Below, one piece after another: positions 6,948-15,255 of a DNA stretch of 32,950 nucleotides (position 1 is the stretch's first letter; every line of letters starts with the position of its first letter). The stretch spans positions 1-32,950 of the forward strand of contig CAMCZQ010000015.1 of NCBI GenBank assembly GCA_945887835.1, given 5' to 3'. The position numbers were made by a program, and so were the translations under genes. The notes below the pieces were generated by a model. The model did no database searches, was not told the origin of the DNA, and saw only the letters and a list, made by a program, of their open reading frames with translations. The DNA comes from Bordetella parapertussis (GTDB lineage: Bacteria; Pseudomonadota; Gammaproteobacteria; Burkholderiales; Burkholderiaceae_B).

Positions 6948-7208
6948 TCATACTAAGGGGTTGATCGGATTCGGCTGTTGCTTTGCGGTGCATAAGTGCC
7001 AGTCTATTAAAAGCTCGTTCTGATGTAACTCTGCCCAGTCCAAAACGAGTTCTTGCGCTCTGCGAGGTAGTTTACCGCTGGAAATTGTTAATTCGAGTAT
7101 ATCGACGGTCGCTTTAAATTCAGCGTATTCGACATGAAAATGAGGCGGCACGTGATCATTAAAAAACATGCGTATTGAAATACCGTAAAACGAACTAATT
7201 GTTGGCAT
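6948..7208 (-). CDS. DUF4160 domain protein
   Basis: This small protein of 86 residues carries the DUF4160 signature 'PTISSFYGISIRMFFNDH' followed by 'PPHFHVEY', and a helical second half with 'LVLDWAELHQNELLIDWHL'. I chose the ATG at 7208 because GAGGG (7216-7220) is placed 7 nt upstream as a ribosome binding site; a GTG two codons earlier is less likely. The function is unknown. It is the first gene of a two-gene unit with DUF2442. Its Shine-Dalgarno lies in one arm of a 9-bp inverted repeat, which suggests translational or transcriptional self-control. Confidence 0.8.
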   Translation of the reverse strand: MPTISSFYGISIRMFFNDHVPPHFHVEYAEFKATVDILELTISSGKLPRRAQELVLDWAELHQNELLIDWHLCTAKQQPNPINPLV

Positions 7209-7215
7209 AGGCACA

Positions 7216-7243
7216 CCCTCTAATCCTCAATTTTATTAGAGGG
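7216..7243 (-). promoter_or_regulatory. inverted repeat overlapping the DUF4160 ribosome binding site
   Basis: CCCTCTAAT (7216-7224) and ATTAGAGGG (7235-7243) are perfect 9-bp arms around a 10-nt loop, and the pairing continues for about 4 bp beyond a one-base bulge. In the minus-strand transcript the downstream arm contains the GAGGG Shine-Dalgarno of DUF4160. It could be an RNA hairpin hiding the ribosome binding site or a protein operator. No T-run follows, so it is not a terminator. Confidence 0.55.
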
Positions 7244-7297
7244 GTGTTAAAGAATCTCTATCAAATAGTTACAGAATATTTCGAGATGTAACGGCCA

Positions 7298-7957
7298 CTA
7301 AGCCGTCTGCGCAGCGACCTGACGCAGTGCTTGCTCAAAAGCCTCGGCAGGTTGGGCACCTTGCAACAGGTATTGATCGTTGATGATCACCGAGGGCACT
7401 GAACTGATCCCTAAGCCGGTATATTTTTGCTGACGGGCACGTACGTCGGCGTTGAATAAGTTTTGGCTTAATACTTCTTGCGCACGCACGGTATCTAAGC
7501 CGGCGCGCTTGACGGCATCGATCAAATTATTCTGATCATCAAGGCTTACCGCCAAGGTGAAATAGGTGCCAAGTAATTCGCGCTTGAGTCGATATTGCGC
7601 TTGCAAATCGAGCTCAACCTCAGCCCAATGTAATAAGCGATGCGCATTAAAGGTGTTGTAGACGTGCTTGCGACCTTCTGGGTGAAAGTCAAAACCCACT
7701 GCCGCGGCACGGTCGCGAATATTCTTTTGATTGACTCGAATTTGCGCTTCAGGCATGCCGTATTTTTCAGTGAGATGTTCGATCACATCCTGGCCGCCTT
7801 CGGGCATATGTGGATTAAGCTCAAACGGCTGAAAATGAATATCAACGTCAAATTCACCGTTGATATTTTTAAGCGCTTGTTCAATTGCGCCCAAGCCGAC
7901 CGCACACCAAGGGCAGGCAATATCTGACACATAATCAATCTTGACAGTTTTTTTCAT
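7298..7957 (-). CDS. DsbA-family oxidoreductase, FrnE-like
   Basis: This 219-residue thioredoxin-fold protein has the redox motif CPWC at residues 15-18 (Cys15, Cys18) and the FrnE-type context 'DYVSDIACPWCAVG'. The characteristic 'SSVPSVIINDQYLLQGAQPAE' with its cis-Pro is near the C-terminus. It has no signal peptide, so it acts in the cytoplasm, probably in thiol-disulfide exchange. Its partners are unknown. It lies 53 nt downstream of the ammonium transporter stop in the same direction and could be co-transcribed with it. The DUF4160 gene starts 89 nt further on. Confidence 0.85.
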   Translation of the reverse strand: MKKTVKIDYVSDIACPWCAVGLGAIEQALKNINGEFDVDIHFQPFELNPHMPEGGQDVIEHLTEKYGMPEAQIRVNQKNIRDRAAAVGFDFHPEGRKHVYNTFNAHRLLHWAEVELDLQAQYRLKRELLGTYFTLAVSLDDQNNLIDAVKRAGLDTVRAQEVLSQNLFNADVRARQQKYTGLGISSVPSVIINDQYLLQGAQPAEAFEQALRQVAAQTA

Positions 7958-8010
7958 GGCAAAACAACCCTCGGCAGAAACTCAAACAATATTGAGCTTC
8001 GATAGTACTA

Positions 8011-9219
8011 TCACCAAGAGCTTTCAGATTCAGGCGTGGCCGACACGTGATGAATGCTGAGATCAGCGCCCGCGTGTTCGTCTTCAGGGTCCATACGCAA
8101 GCCCATTGTCATTTTGAGCAGGCCATAAACAATAAAGCCACCAACCAGGGCAATCCCAACACCCAAGCCTGTGCCAATCAGCTGGGCCGACAAACTGACC
8201 CCACCAAGGCCACCGAGTGCTTTTTGTCCAAAGATACCCGCGGCGATACCCCCCCAGACTCCGCACAAACCATGCAGAGGCCACACGCCAAGAACATCGT
8301 CGATTTTCCAGCGATTTTGTTCGAGCGTAAAGACAAAGACGAAGAGGGCGCCAGCCACCAAGCCAACCACGAGCGCCCCCAGTGGGTGCATTAAGTCAGA
8401 ACCGGCACACACAGCTACCAAGCCTGCCAAGGGGCCGTTATAGCTAAAGCCCGCATCATTTTTGCCAAAGTACCAGCCGGCCAAGGTGCCACCCGCCATG
8501 GCCATTAAAGAGTTCATGGCGACTAGGCCACTAATCTTGTCGATGGTTTGGGCGCTCATGACGTTAAAGCCAAACCAGCCCACCGTCAGGATCCAAGCGC
8601 CTAGGGCCAAGAAAGGAACATTTGAAGGCGGGTGCGCGGCCATGCGACCGTCTTTGCGATAGCGACCTTGGCGTGCACCCAAAAGCAAGATGGCAGGCAA
8701 GGCAATCCATCCCCCAACCGCATGCACGACAACTGAACCGGCAAAATCGTGAAACTCTTCGCCGCTAAAGCTCTTGACCCAGGCTTGGAAGCCAAAGGGA
8801 TGTTCGGGGTTCCAGGCAATACCTTCGAAGATGGGATAAATAAAACCCACTAATAAAAAGGTGGCCAACAACTGAGGGTTAAATTTTGCACGCTCGGCAA
8901 TGCCACCCGACACAATCGCGGGGATCGCTGCGGCAAAGGTGAGTAAAAAGAAAAACTTGACCAGTTCAAAGCCACTTTTCGCGGCAAGCTCTTCGGCGCC
9001 CATGAAAAAGTTCGTACCATAGGCAAGCGAATAGCCGATAAAAAAGTAAGCGATCGTTGAGACCGAAAAATCGACCAAAATCTTGACGAGTGCGTTGACC
9101 TGATTTTTTTCGCGTACCGTGCCGAGCTCTAAAAACGCAAAGCCGGCGTGCATCGCTAAAATCATGATTGCGCCTAATAAAATAAATAGCGCATCGACAC
9201 CTGTTTTTATATTTTCCAT
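8011..9219 (-). CDS. amt: ammonium transporter, Amt family
   Basis: This 402-residue polytopic membrane protein of the Amt/MEP/Rh family carries ammonium across the inner membrane. About eleven membrane helices are visible. Pore features include the 'DFAGSVVVHAVGG' helix with the first pore His (His166) and 'PLHGLCGVWGG' with the second, plus 'GWFGFNVMSA'. The start is supported by GGAG 5 nt upstream. Unlike many bacterial loci, no glnK (PII) gene is adjacent. The gene begins without a cleaved signal sequence. A small hairpin followed by a T-run in the leader may act as an attenuator. Confidence 0.9.
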   Translation of the reverse strand: MENIKTGVDALFILLGAIMILAMHAGFAFLELGTVREKNQVNALVKILVDFSVSTIAYFFIGYSLAYGTNFFMGAEELAAKSGFELVKFFFLLTFAAAIPAIVSGGIAERAKFNPQLLATFLLVGFIYPIFEGIAWNPEHPFGFQAWVKSFSGEEFHDFAGSVVVHAVGGWIALPAILLLGARQGRYRKDGRMAAHPPSNVPFLALGAWILTVGWFGFNVMSAQTIDKISGLVAMNSLMAMAGGTLAGWYFGKNDAGFSYNGPLAGLVAVCAGSDLMHPLGALVVGLVAGALFVFVFTLEQNRWKIDDVLGVWPLHGLCGVWGGIAAGIFGQKALGGLGGVSLSAQLIGTGLGVGIALVGGFIVYGLLKMTMGLRMDPEDEHAGADLSIHHVSATPESESSW

Positions 9220-9232
9220 TTCGGCTCCGGGT

Positions 9233-9254
9233 AAAAAATCGCCTGCGTTAGGCG
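9233..9254 (-). terminator. possible attenuator hairpin in the amt leader
   Basis: On the minus strand CGCCT (9254-9250) pairs with AGGCG (9244-9240) across the loop AACGC, and is followed by a run of six T at 9238-9233. It ends only a few bases before the amt Shine-Dalgarno. It resembles a short intrinsic terminator. With only 5 bp of stem it is weak, and its position inside the leader is what makes it noteworthy. Confidence 0.35.
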
Positions 9255-9458
9255 TTCAATCTTCTAGCGATACTGTTAAGGTATTGATTTGCGTTTAGAC
9301 CTAGAACGCAGCACATGAAAACTGTGTAAATCGACGGCGTATCTTAACGCGACTGAGCACAACGTTGGCGCATGAATAAATAAGCTATAAAAAACAAATA
9401 CTTAAAAAATGTATAACCGAACCATTTTGGTGCAAATAGACGGATTTCAGGAGAAGAC

Positions 9459-10544
9459 ATGGCAACGTACGACATAGCAACCATCGAAGGTGATGGCATT
9501 GGCCCCGAGGTTTGCGCCGCCACCGTCACAGTATTAAAAGAGGCACTGGGGTCAAACGTACTGGCTTTTAATCAGTTTCCTGGTGGGGCGTCGCATTACG
9601 TCAAAACCGGTCAGGTGTTGCCACCAGATACGTTTGAAGCGTGCAACACATCACACGCGATTTTGCACGGGGCTGCAGGTTTGCCCAGCGTGACGTATCC
9701 CGATGGCACAGAGGTGGGTAATGACTTGCATCTGCAGTTACGCTTCAAGCTCGATCTGTATGCGAACGTGCGACCGATTCGTTTGTATCAAGCGGACTTT
9801 TCGCCGCTTAAAAATCGCCAGTCTGGTGACATTGATTACATCATCGTGCGTGAAAACACCGAAGGCTTATATGCTAGCCGCGGCGCGGGCGTACTGCTGC
9901 GCGGCGAGGTTGCCACCGACACGTTGGTGTTAACGCGCAAGGGCGTCTCGCGTATCGCCAAATTTGCCTTTGAGTTATCGCGTAAACGCAATGGCTCGCC
10001 TTCTGACGGCGTGCGTCGCATGACGGTGTGCGACAAGGCTAATATTTTGCGCAGCTACGCTTTTTTCAGATCTGTCTGTGACGAGGTGGCGCAAGACTAT
10101 CCCGATGTCGCAATCGACTACGCTTACGTTGACGCGATTACGGTCCATCTGGTTAAACGTCCCGAGTTCTATGATGTGATCGTCGCTGAAAATATGTTTG
10201 GTGACATTATTTCGGATCTGGGTGCCGCCACGGTTGGTGGCATGGGGATCGCACCCTCGGGTGAGTTGGGCGATCACCATGGTTTGTTTCAAGGTGCGCA
10301 TGGCTCGGCACCAGATATCGCCGGCCAAAATATCGCGAGTCCCTTGGCGACGATTTTGTCGGGTTCGTTTATGTTGCGTTGGTTAGGCGATCGCCATGCC
10401 GATCAAAACTTAATTCACGCCGCGCAACGCATCGAGCAGGCAGTCGAGGCGACCTTAGCGGATGGCAAGGCAATCCCACGTGACTTGGGCGGAGTGGCGT
10501 CGTGCTCTGACGTGACAGCAGAGATTTGTCGGCATCTTAAGTAA
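9459..10544 (+). CDS. isocitrate/isopropylmalate-type NAD(P)-dependent decarboxylating dehydrogenase
   Basis: This 361-residue beta-decarboxylating dehydrogenase oxidises a 2-hydroxy acid with loss of CO2. Family landmarks are 'TIEGDGIGPEV' at the N-terminus, 'RENTEGLYASRG', the catalytic 'DAITVHLVKRP' region, 'AENMFGDIISDL' with metal-binding Asp residues, and 'QGAHGSAPDIAGQ'. The exact substrate (3-isopropylmalate, isocitrate, homoisocitrate or tartrate) is not clear. No leuC/leuD genes are adjacent, so this is probably not the leucine-pathway enzyme. A Shine-Dalgarno GGAGA precedes the ATG. It is divergent from amt across a 239-bp region that must hold both promoters. Confidence 0.8.
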   Translation: MATYDIATIEGDGIGPEVCAATVTVLKEALGSNVLAFNQFPGGASHYVKTGQVLPPDTFEACNTSHAILHGAAGLPSVTYPDGTEVGNDLHLQLRFKLDLYANVRPIRLYQADFSPLKNRQSGDIDYIIVRENTEGLYASRGAGVLLRGEVATDTLVLTRKGVSRIAKFAFELSRKRNGSPSDGVRRMTVCDKANILRSYAFFRSVCDEVAQDYPDVAIDYAYVDAITVHLVKRPEFYDVIVAENMFGDIISDLGAATVGGMGIAPSGELGDHHGLFQGAHGSAPDIAGQNIASPLATILSGSFMLRWLGDRHADQNLIHAAQRIEQAVEATLADGKAIPRDLGGVASCSDVTAEICRHLK

Positions 10545-10635
10545 AACGTGGTGAAGCGTTAGGCGTGGTCAAGCCTCTGCCCTGAGACGCTGGTAAATTA
10601 CTATTCGACTTCAATGGGTTGACCGAGGGTTTTTT

Positions 10636-11250
10636 ATGATGCAAGTGACAACGTCTTCAGACATCTTGCGGGTGGGGATTGTTTCGGTGTCAGATCGCGC
10701 CTCGCAGGGTGTTTATGCGGATCAAGGGATTCCGGCGTTGCAGGCTTGGCTTGCGCGCGCCGTGTCTACCCAGTTGCAAACCGTGACCCGCCTGATTCAA
10801 GATGACGCCGCTGAGATCTCGGCGGCCTTGATCGAACTCGTAGATAGCGAGCGTTGTCATCTGGTACTGACAACGGGCGGCACAGGCCCCGCGCGTCGCG
10901 ACGTCACTCCCGAGGCGACGCAGGCAGTGGCCACGCGCGACATGCCCGGTTTTGGCGAACAAATGCGACAAATCAGCCTGCAGTTTGTGCCTACCGCGAT
11001 CTTGTCGCGCCAAGTGGCCGTGTTGCGTGAGATCGAAGGCCACGCTGCCCTCATCATTAATTTGCCCGGGCAGCCCAAAGCCATCAGTGAAACCCTCGAA
11101 GGCCTAAAGCGTGAAGATGGTAGCGTGGTGGTGTCGGGGATTTTCGCCGCAGTGCCGTATTGCATTGATTTAATCGGCGGGCCCTATATCGAAACTCATG
11201 ACGCGGTGGTCAAAGGGTTTCGTCCGAAATCGGCCCGTCGCCCCGCCTAA
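10636..11250 (+). CDS. mogA: molybdopterin adenylyltransferase
   Basis: MogA adenylylates molybdopterin as a step before molybdenum insertion in molybdenum cofactor synthesis. The 204-residue protein has the MoaB/Mog signatures 'TTGGTGPARRDVTPEAT' (ligand-binding loop) and 'PGFGEQMR', plus 'INLPGQPKAI' late in the fold. It is a single-domain protein of the usual size. Two adjacent ATG codons exist; the first has GAGGG 6 nt upstream. The stop overlaps the convergent methyltransferase gene by 4 nt. No other molybdenum cofactor gene is in the window. Confidence 0.9.
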   Translation: MMQVTTSSDILRVGIVSVSDRASQGVYADQGIPALQAWLARAVSTQLQTVTRLIQDDAAEISAALIELVDSERCHLVLTTGGTGPARRDVTPEATQAVATRDMPGFGEQMRQISLQFVPTAILSRQVAVLREIEGHAALIINLPGQPKAISETLEGLKREDGSVVVSGIFAAVPYCIDLIGGPYIETHDAVVKGFRPKSARRPA

Positions 11251-12401
11251 CGGGCCGCAAGCCTCCAGAGCGAGGTAACCTCAGCGCGACGTGCGTCGGC
11301 AAGCGGATCAGTTTCTTCTTTTGTTTTTGGGTGAGTCGGGCGAGTATCGAGCCGCTCAAGCACGACCAGTCCCGCACGCTCGATAGCCGCTAACAAGGCC
11401 GCTCTGCTGCGCAAACCGAGGTGCTCGGCCAAATCCGACAACAGCAACCAACCCTGCCCCTTAGGCGCCAGGTGCGTTGTTAAGCCCGATAGAAACCCCA
11501 GCAACATATGCTGGTCCTGGTCATAGACCGCTTGTTCCAGGGTTGACGCAGGGCGTCCGGGCAGCCAAGGGGGATTGCACACAACCAAATCCGCCTGCCC
11601 CTCAGGAAACAAATCCCCCTGTTTCAACGTGATGTGCTTTGCCATATTCAGACGATTGATATTATCTTGCGCGCACAGCAAAGCGCGCGCGCTGTTGTCA
11701 GTGCCAACGATGTGCTTGACCCCTTGTTTCACCAACAACGCAGCGATGACACCGGTGCCAGTCCCAATATCAAAAGCGGTGTTGATTGTCAGGGGACTTG
11801 CTCTGAAGGCTTGGCTGATCAAATCCAGATACTCTGCGCGAATCGGTGCAAAGACTCCGTAATGCGGGTGGATACGATCTTGCAAGGCAGCGACCTCGAC
11901 GCCTTTTTTACGCCATTCGTAGGCGCTGATCACGCCTAGCAGTTCGGTCATGGGCATGACGTAGGGTTCGGCATGGTCGCCATACGCAGCCACACAGGCC
12001 GTCGCTACGTCGGGCGCGCGACGCAAGCTCAGGGTGTGATGAGGTTCGAACGGCAGCAACAGCATCCCTAGCGTGCGTGCCCGCTGAGCACGGGCCAGGC
12101 GGACTTGATGAAACCGCTCAGGGTAGGGCTGCTCGGCATACTTGACCCGACGTTTTGCGGTGCGTCGACCCAGCGCTTGCAGTAATTGGCGGGCATTTTG
12201 AAAGTCACCCGTCCAGATGAGTCCGACCCCTTCGCTCGCCAGACGGTAAGCAATGTCGGCGGTCATCGTGTCATCGGCTAAAACAGTGCGTTTTGGGGGT
12301 GCCCAATTGTTTTCAGAGCGCCATGGTAGTGTTTGCGTGACCTCGTCTTTTTCAAAAGAGAGCACAAGGGAAATTGCAGAATTTGGGCTGCTCGGCGGCA
12401 T
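11247..12401 (-). CDS. class I SAM-dependent methyltransferase, substrate unknown
   Basis: This 384-residue protein has a methyltransferase domain in its second half. The SAM-binding motif DIGTGTG is at residues 211-217 and an NPPW motif at 276-279, typical of N-methyltransferases acting on amide or base nitrogen (HemK/RsmC-like). The first 200 residues are an additional domain that I cannot assign, rich in Arg in 'RRTAKRRVKYAEQPYPERFHQVRLARAQRAR', which could bind RNA or ribosomal protein. The Shine-Dalgarno is weak. The 3' end overlaps mogA by 4 nt. An rRNA or ribosomal-protein methyltransferase is a reasonable guess only. Confidence 0.75.
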   Translation of the reverse strand: MPPSSPNSAISLVLSFEKDEVTQTLPWRSENNWAPPKRTVLADDTMTADIAYRLASEGVGLIWTGDFQNARQLLQALGRRTAKRRVKYAEQPYPERFHQVRLARAQRARTLGMLLLPFEPHHTLSLRRAPDVATACVAAYGDHAEPYVMPMTELLGVISAYEWRKKGVEVAALQDRIHPHYGVFAPIRAEYLDLISQAFRASPLTINTAFDIGTGTGVIAALLVKQGVKHIVGTDNSARALLCAQDNINRLNMAKHITLKQGDLFPEGQADLVVCNPPWLPGRPASTLEQAVYDQDQHMLLGFLSGLTTHLAPKGQGWLLLSDLAEHLGLRSRAALLAAIERAGLVVLERLDTRPTHPKTKEETDPLADARRAEVTSLWRLAAR

Positions 12402-12540
12402 AAAAGTGTCTCGATAGTTGATCTGGCTCAGGCGAAACCCGACTTTGGGGTGTTTTTAGGGAAAATACTCTCATGCTGCCGTAAAATACGCAGTTAATTC
12501 ATCCTCCATCCCGTCATTTTGCTCTAAAAAAGGATTTCTC

Positions 12541-13605
12541 ATGGCACTCGTCTCTATGCGCCAGCTTTTGGATCATGCCGCTGAGCATGGTTATGGCATT
12601 CCGGCCTTCAACGTGAACAACCTCGAACAGGTTCAAGCCATCATGGAGGCGGCCGCGCAAACCGACAGCCCAGTGATCATGCAAGCCTCAGCGGGCGCGC
12701 GCAAATATGCGGGCGAGGGCTTTCTTAAACATTTGATTCAGGCTGCGGTTGAGTCGTATCCAAATATTCCTGTGGTGATGCATCAAGATCATGGTCAATC
12801 GCCCAAGATTTGCCAAGGCGCCATTGACCTTGGCTTTTCAAGTGTGATGATGGATGGTTCGTTAAAAGAAGACGGCAAGTCGATTGCTGACTATGACTAC
12901 AACGTTGCGGTCACTAAGCAAGTGGTTGAGATGGCGCACAAGTTAGGCGTGACGGTTGAGGGCGAGCTTGGCTGCCTCGGCTCGCTCGAAACCATGGAAG
13001 GCGAGAAAGAAGACGGCCATGGTGCCGACGGCAAACTGACGATGGATCAATTGTTAACCGACCCTGAGCAGGCTGCCGATTTCGTGCGTCGAACGCAACT
13101 TGATGCCTTAGCGATCGCGATCGGGACCAGCCATGGCGCCTATAAATTTACGCGCAAGCCCACGGGCGATATTTTGTCGATTTCACGTATCAAAGAAATC
13201 AACAAGCGCCTGCCTAATACACACTTGGTCATGCATGGCAGCTCAAGCGTGCCGCAAGACCTGCTCGCCGAGATCCGCCAGTTTGGCGGCGACATGAAAG
13301 AAACCTACGGCGTGCCAGTCGAAGAAATTCAAACTGCGATCAAGTTTGGTGTGCGCAAGATCAACATCGACACCGATATTCGCTTAGCGATGACGGGCGC
13401 GATCCGTCGTTTCTTTGCCGAAAACCCCGGCAAGTTTGATCCACGCGAATACCTCAAGCCAGCCCGTGAGGCGGCTAAGGCAATTTGTATTCAGCGCTAT
13501 CAGCAGTTTGGGACTGCAGGCAACGCCAGCAAAATCAAAGTGACGCCGCTTAAAGATATCGCCGTGCAGTACACGGCAGGTAAGTTGTCGCAGGTTGTTC
13601 AGTAA
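12541..13605 (+). CDS. fba: class II fructose-bisphosphate aldolase, Calvin-cycle subtype
   Basis: This enzyme catalyses reversible cleavage of fructose 1,6-bisphosphate to dihydroxyacetone phosphate and glyceraldehyde 3-phosphate in glycolysis and gluconeogenesis. The 354-residue protein shows zinc ligands in 'VMHQDHGQ', 'GTSHGAYKF' and 'VMHGSSS', the '[10 protein letters not shown]' loop and the phosphate-binding '[11 protein letters not shown]'. The length and sequence fit the CbbA/Fba subtype used by Burkholderiales. An AAAGGA-type ribosome binding site precedes the ATG. It is followed 178 nt later by purC. Confidence 0.95.
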   Translation: MALVSMRQLLDHAAEHGYGIPAFNVNNLEQVQAIMEAAAQTDSPVIMQASAGARKYAGEGFLKHLIQAAVESYPNIPVVMHQDHGQSPKICQGAIDLGFSSVMMDGSLKEDGKSIADYDYNVAVTKQVVEMAHKLGVTVEGELGCLGSLETMEGEKEDGHGADGKLTMDQLLTDPEQAADFVRRTQLDALAIAIGTSHGAYKFTRKPTGDILSISRIKEINKRLPNTHLVMHGSSSVPQDLLAEIRQFGGDMKETYGVPVEEIQTAIKFGVRKINIDTDIRLAMTGAIRRFFAENPGKFDPREYLKPAREAAKAICIQRYQQFGTAGNASKIKVTPLKDIAVQYTAGKLSQVVQ

Positions 13606-13623
13606 CGGAAAAGCAGTCCGGGG

Positions 13624-13664
13624 CTTCGCTGACAGAGCCAGGGTGGTCAGCGCTGCAAGCGAAG
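13624..13664 (+). other. hairpin-forming sequence after fba
   Basis: CTTCGCT (13624-13630) can pair with AGCGAAG (13658-13664), or GCTGAC (13628-13633) with GTCAGC (13646-13651). These are overlapping, mutually exclusive stems just after the fba stop. There is no T-run, so it is not a standard intrinsic terminator. It might stabilise or process the fba transcript. Confidence 0.35.
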
Positions 13665-13700
13665 TCGCCCGCCATTGCCTGATTGTGCGGCGCGGTTAAG

Positions 13701-13758
13701 AGCCTCGCACTTGTTGTTAAAATCATCGAATCTTCAAGATTTAAGCGGGCGCGAGGCT
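13701..13758 (+). promoter_or_regulatory. inverted repeat in the purC upstream region
   Basis: AGCCTCGC (13701-13708) and GCGAGGCT (13751-13758) form perfect 8-bp arms 42 nt apart, ending 25 nt before the purC GTG. Between them lies a TAAAAT (13718-13723) that could be a -10 box, and a small palindrome, AATCTTCAAGATT. Whether this is an operator pair or a leader stem is not determined. Confidence 0.35.
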
Positions 13759-13783
13759 CGCTTTCACTTTTATAGGCTTCGCT

Positions 13784-14665
13784 GTGGCCCTCACGATTCT
13801 TCAGTCTTCGATCCAGTCTCTACCCTTGCTGGCGCGAGGTAAAGTGCGCGATATGTATGCGGTGGGCGATGACAAGTTACTGATTGTTGCCACCGATCGT
13901 ATCTCTGCCTTCGACGTGATTTTGGATGATCCCATCCCTGGCAAAGGTCAGGTGCTCAAAGAGCTTACCGACTTTTGGCTTGCCAAACTGGCCCACGTAT
14001 TGCCCAATCACTCAACGGGCATTAACCCTGAAGAGGTGGTGACCGCTGCCGAGCGCGAGCAGGTGGTTGGCCGCGCTGTTGTGGTGAAACGCTTAAAGCC
14101 AATTTTGGTCGAGGCTGTCGCGCGTGGGTATTTGATTGGCTCGGGCTGGAAAGATTACCAGGCGAGCGGAGCCGTTTGCGGTATCGCGCTACCGACCGGA
14201 CTCAACCAAGCCGGTAAGTTGCCTACACCGATTTTTACACCAGCAGCCAAAGCCGAGTTTGGCTTGCATGACGAGAACGTTGATTTCGATTACGTGATTA
14301 AAGAAATCGGTCTTGTAATGGCTGAACGCATTCGCGAGGTCACCTTGCGTTTGTATGTTGAGGCTGCCACGTTTGCCGCCACCAAAGGCATCATGATTGC
14401 TGACACCAAGTTCGAGTTTGGGCTGGATGCAAACGGAACCTTGCATTTGATGGATGAGGTGCTCACACCAGATTCGTCACGCTTTTGGCCCGCCGATGGT
14501 TATCGTGAGGGCATCAGCCCTCCGTCTTTTGACAAGCAATTTGTGCGCGATTATCTTGAAACGCAAGCGTGGGGCAAGACCCCGCCCGCACCAAGATTGC
14601 CAGCTGAGGTCATCGCTAAAACCGCAGCTAAATATCGTGAAGCGCTTGACCGGTTGGTGGCTTAG
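13784..14665 (+). CDS. purC: phosphoribosylaminoimidazole-succinocarboxamide synthase
   Basis: PurC joins CAIR and aspartate using ATP to form SAICAR in purine synthesis. The 293-residue protein has '[15 protein letters not shown]' near the N-terminus, '[12 protein letters not shown]', and the 'DTKFEFG' and '[12 protein letters not shown]' motifs of the family. It starts at GTG (13784) with only a modest AGG upstream, the sole plausible start before the conserved region. It heads the purC-purE-purK-sua5 run, with 68 nt to purE. Confidence 0.95.
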   Translation: MALTILQSSIQSLPLLARGKVRDMYAVGDDKLLIVATDRISAFDVILDDPIPGKGQVLKELTDFWLAKLAHVLPNHSTGINPEEVVTAAEREQVVGRAVVVKRLKPILVEAVARGYLIGSGWKDYQASGAVCGIALPTGLNQAGKLPTPIFTPAAKAEFGLHDENVDFDYVIKEIGLVMAERIREVTLRLYVEAATFAATKGIMIADTKFEFGLDANGTLHLMDEVLTPDSSRFWPADGYREGISPPSFDKQFVRDYLETQAWGKTPPAPRLPAEVIAKTAAKYREALDRLVA

Positions 14666-14733
14666 TTCTTTGCTGCTCCACAGTCGACACGAACTTGTTT
14701 ATTGCTATTTGAACCCTTTTTTGAGGCTTATAA

Positions 14734-15255
14734 ATGACCTCTACTATGACCACCACAAATAAAGTCAGCGCCTCGCCAATCGTTGGCGTTGTCATGGGCT
14801 CCTCAAGCGATTGGGAAGTCATGCAGCACGCTGTCAATATGCTCAACGATTTCGGTATCGCCTGCGAAACGCGTGTGGTGTCGGCCCATCGTATGCCGCA
14901 AGAGATGGCCGACTATGGCGCTGCTGCGGCCGGTCGCGGCTTGCGAGCGATTATTGCGGGGGCGGGTGGTGCCGCGCATTTGCCGGGCATGATGGCAGCG
15001 CTCACCGAGGTACCCGTGTTTGGCGTACCAGTGCCTTCAAAATATCTGCGCGGCGAGGATTCGTTGCTATCCATTGTGCAAATGCCCAAGGGCATCCCGG
15101 TCGCAACCTTTGCGATTGGCGAAGCGGGGGCGGCTAACGCAGCCTTGCATGTGATTGCAAACTTGGCCACAACCGATCGTGCATTGCGCGAGCAACTCCT
15201 TGCGTTTCGTGTGCGTCAAACTGAAGCGGCGCGTGCCATGAAGGTGCCTCTGTGA
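14734..15255 (+). CDS. purE: N5-carboxyaminoimidazole ribonucleotide mutase (class I PurE)
   Basis: This enzyme converts N5-CAIR, made by PurK, to CAIR. The 173-residue protein has the class I signature 'GVVMGSSSDWEVM', 'SAHRMP' and 'GAGGAAHLPGM'. The ATG at 14734 has GAGG 7 nt upstream; a second ATG four codons later is possible. The stop overlaps the purK start by 4 nt (GTGA), indicating translational coupling. It is directly paired with its pathway partner. Confidence 0.95.
   Translation: MTSTMTTTNKVSASPIVGVVMGSSSDWEVMQHAVNMLNDFGIACETRVVSAHRMPQEMADYGAAAAGRGLRAIIAGAGGAAHLPGMMAALTEVPVFGVPVPSKYLRGEDSLLSIVQMPKGIPVATFAIGEAGAANAALHVIANLATTDRALREQLLAFRVRQTEAARAMKVPL

Noticed and set aside
7268-7290. 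GTTAC/GTAAC inverted repeat downstream of the dsbA-like gene
   Set aside because: Arms of only 5 bp with a 13-nt loop and no T-run; likely chance.
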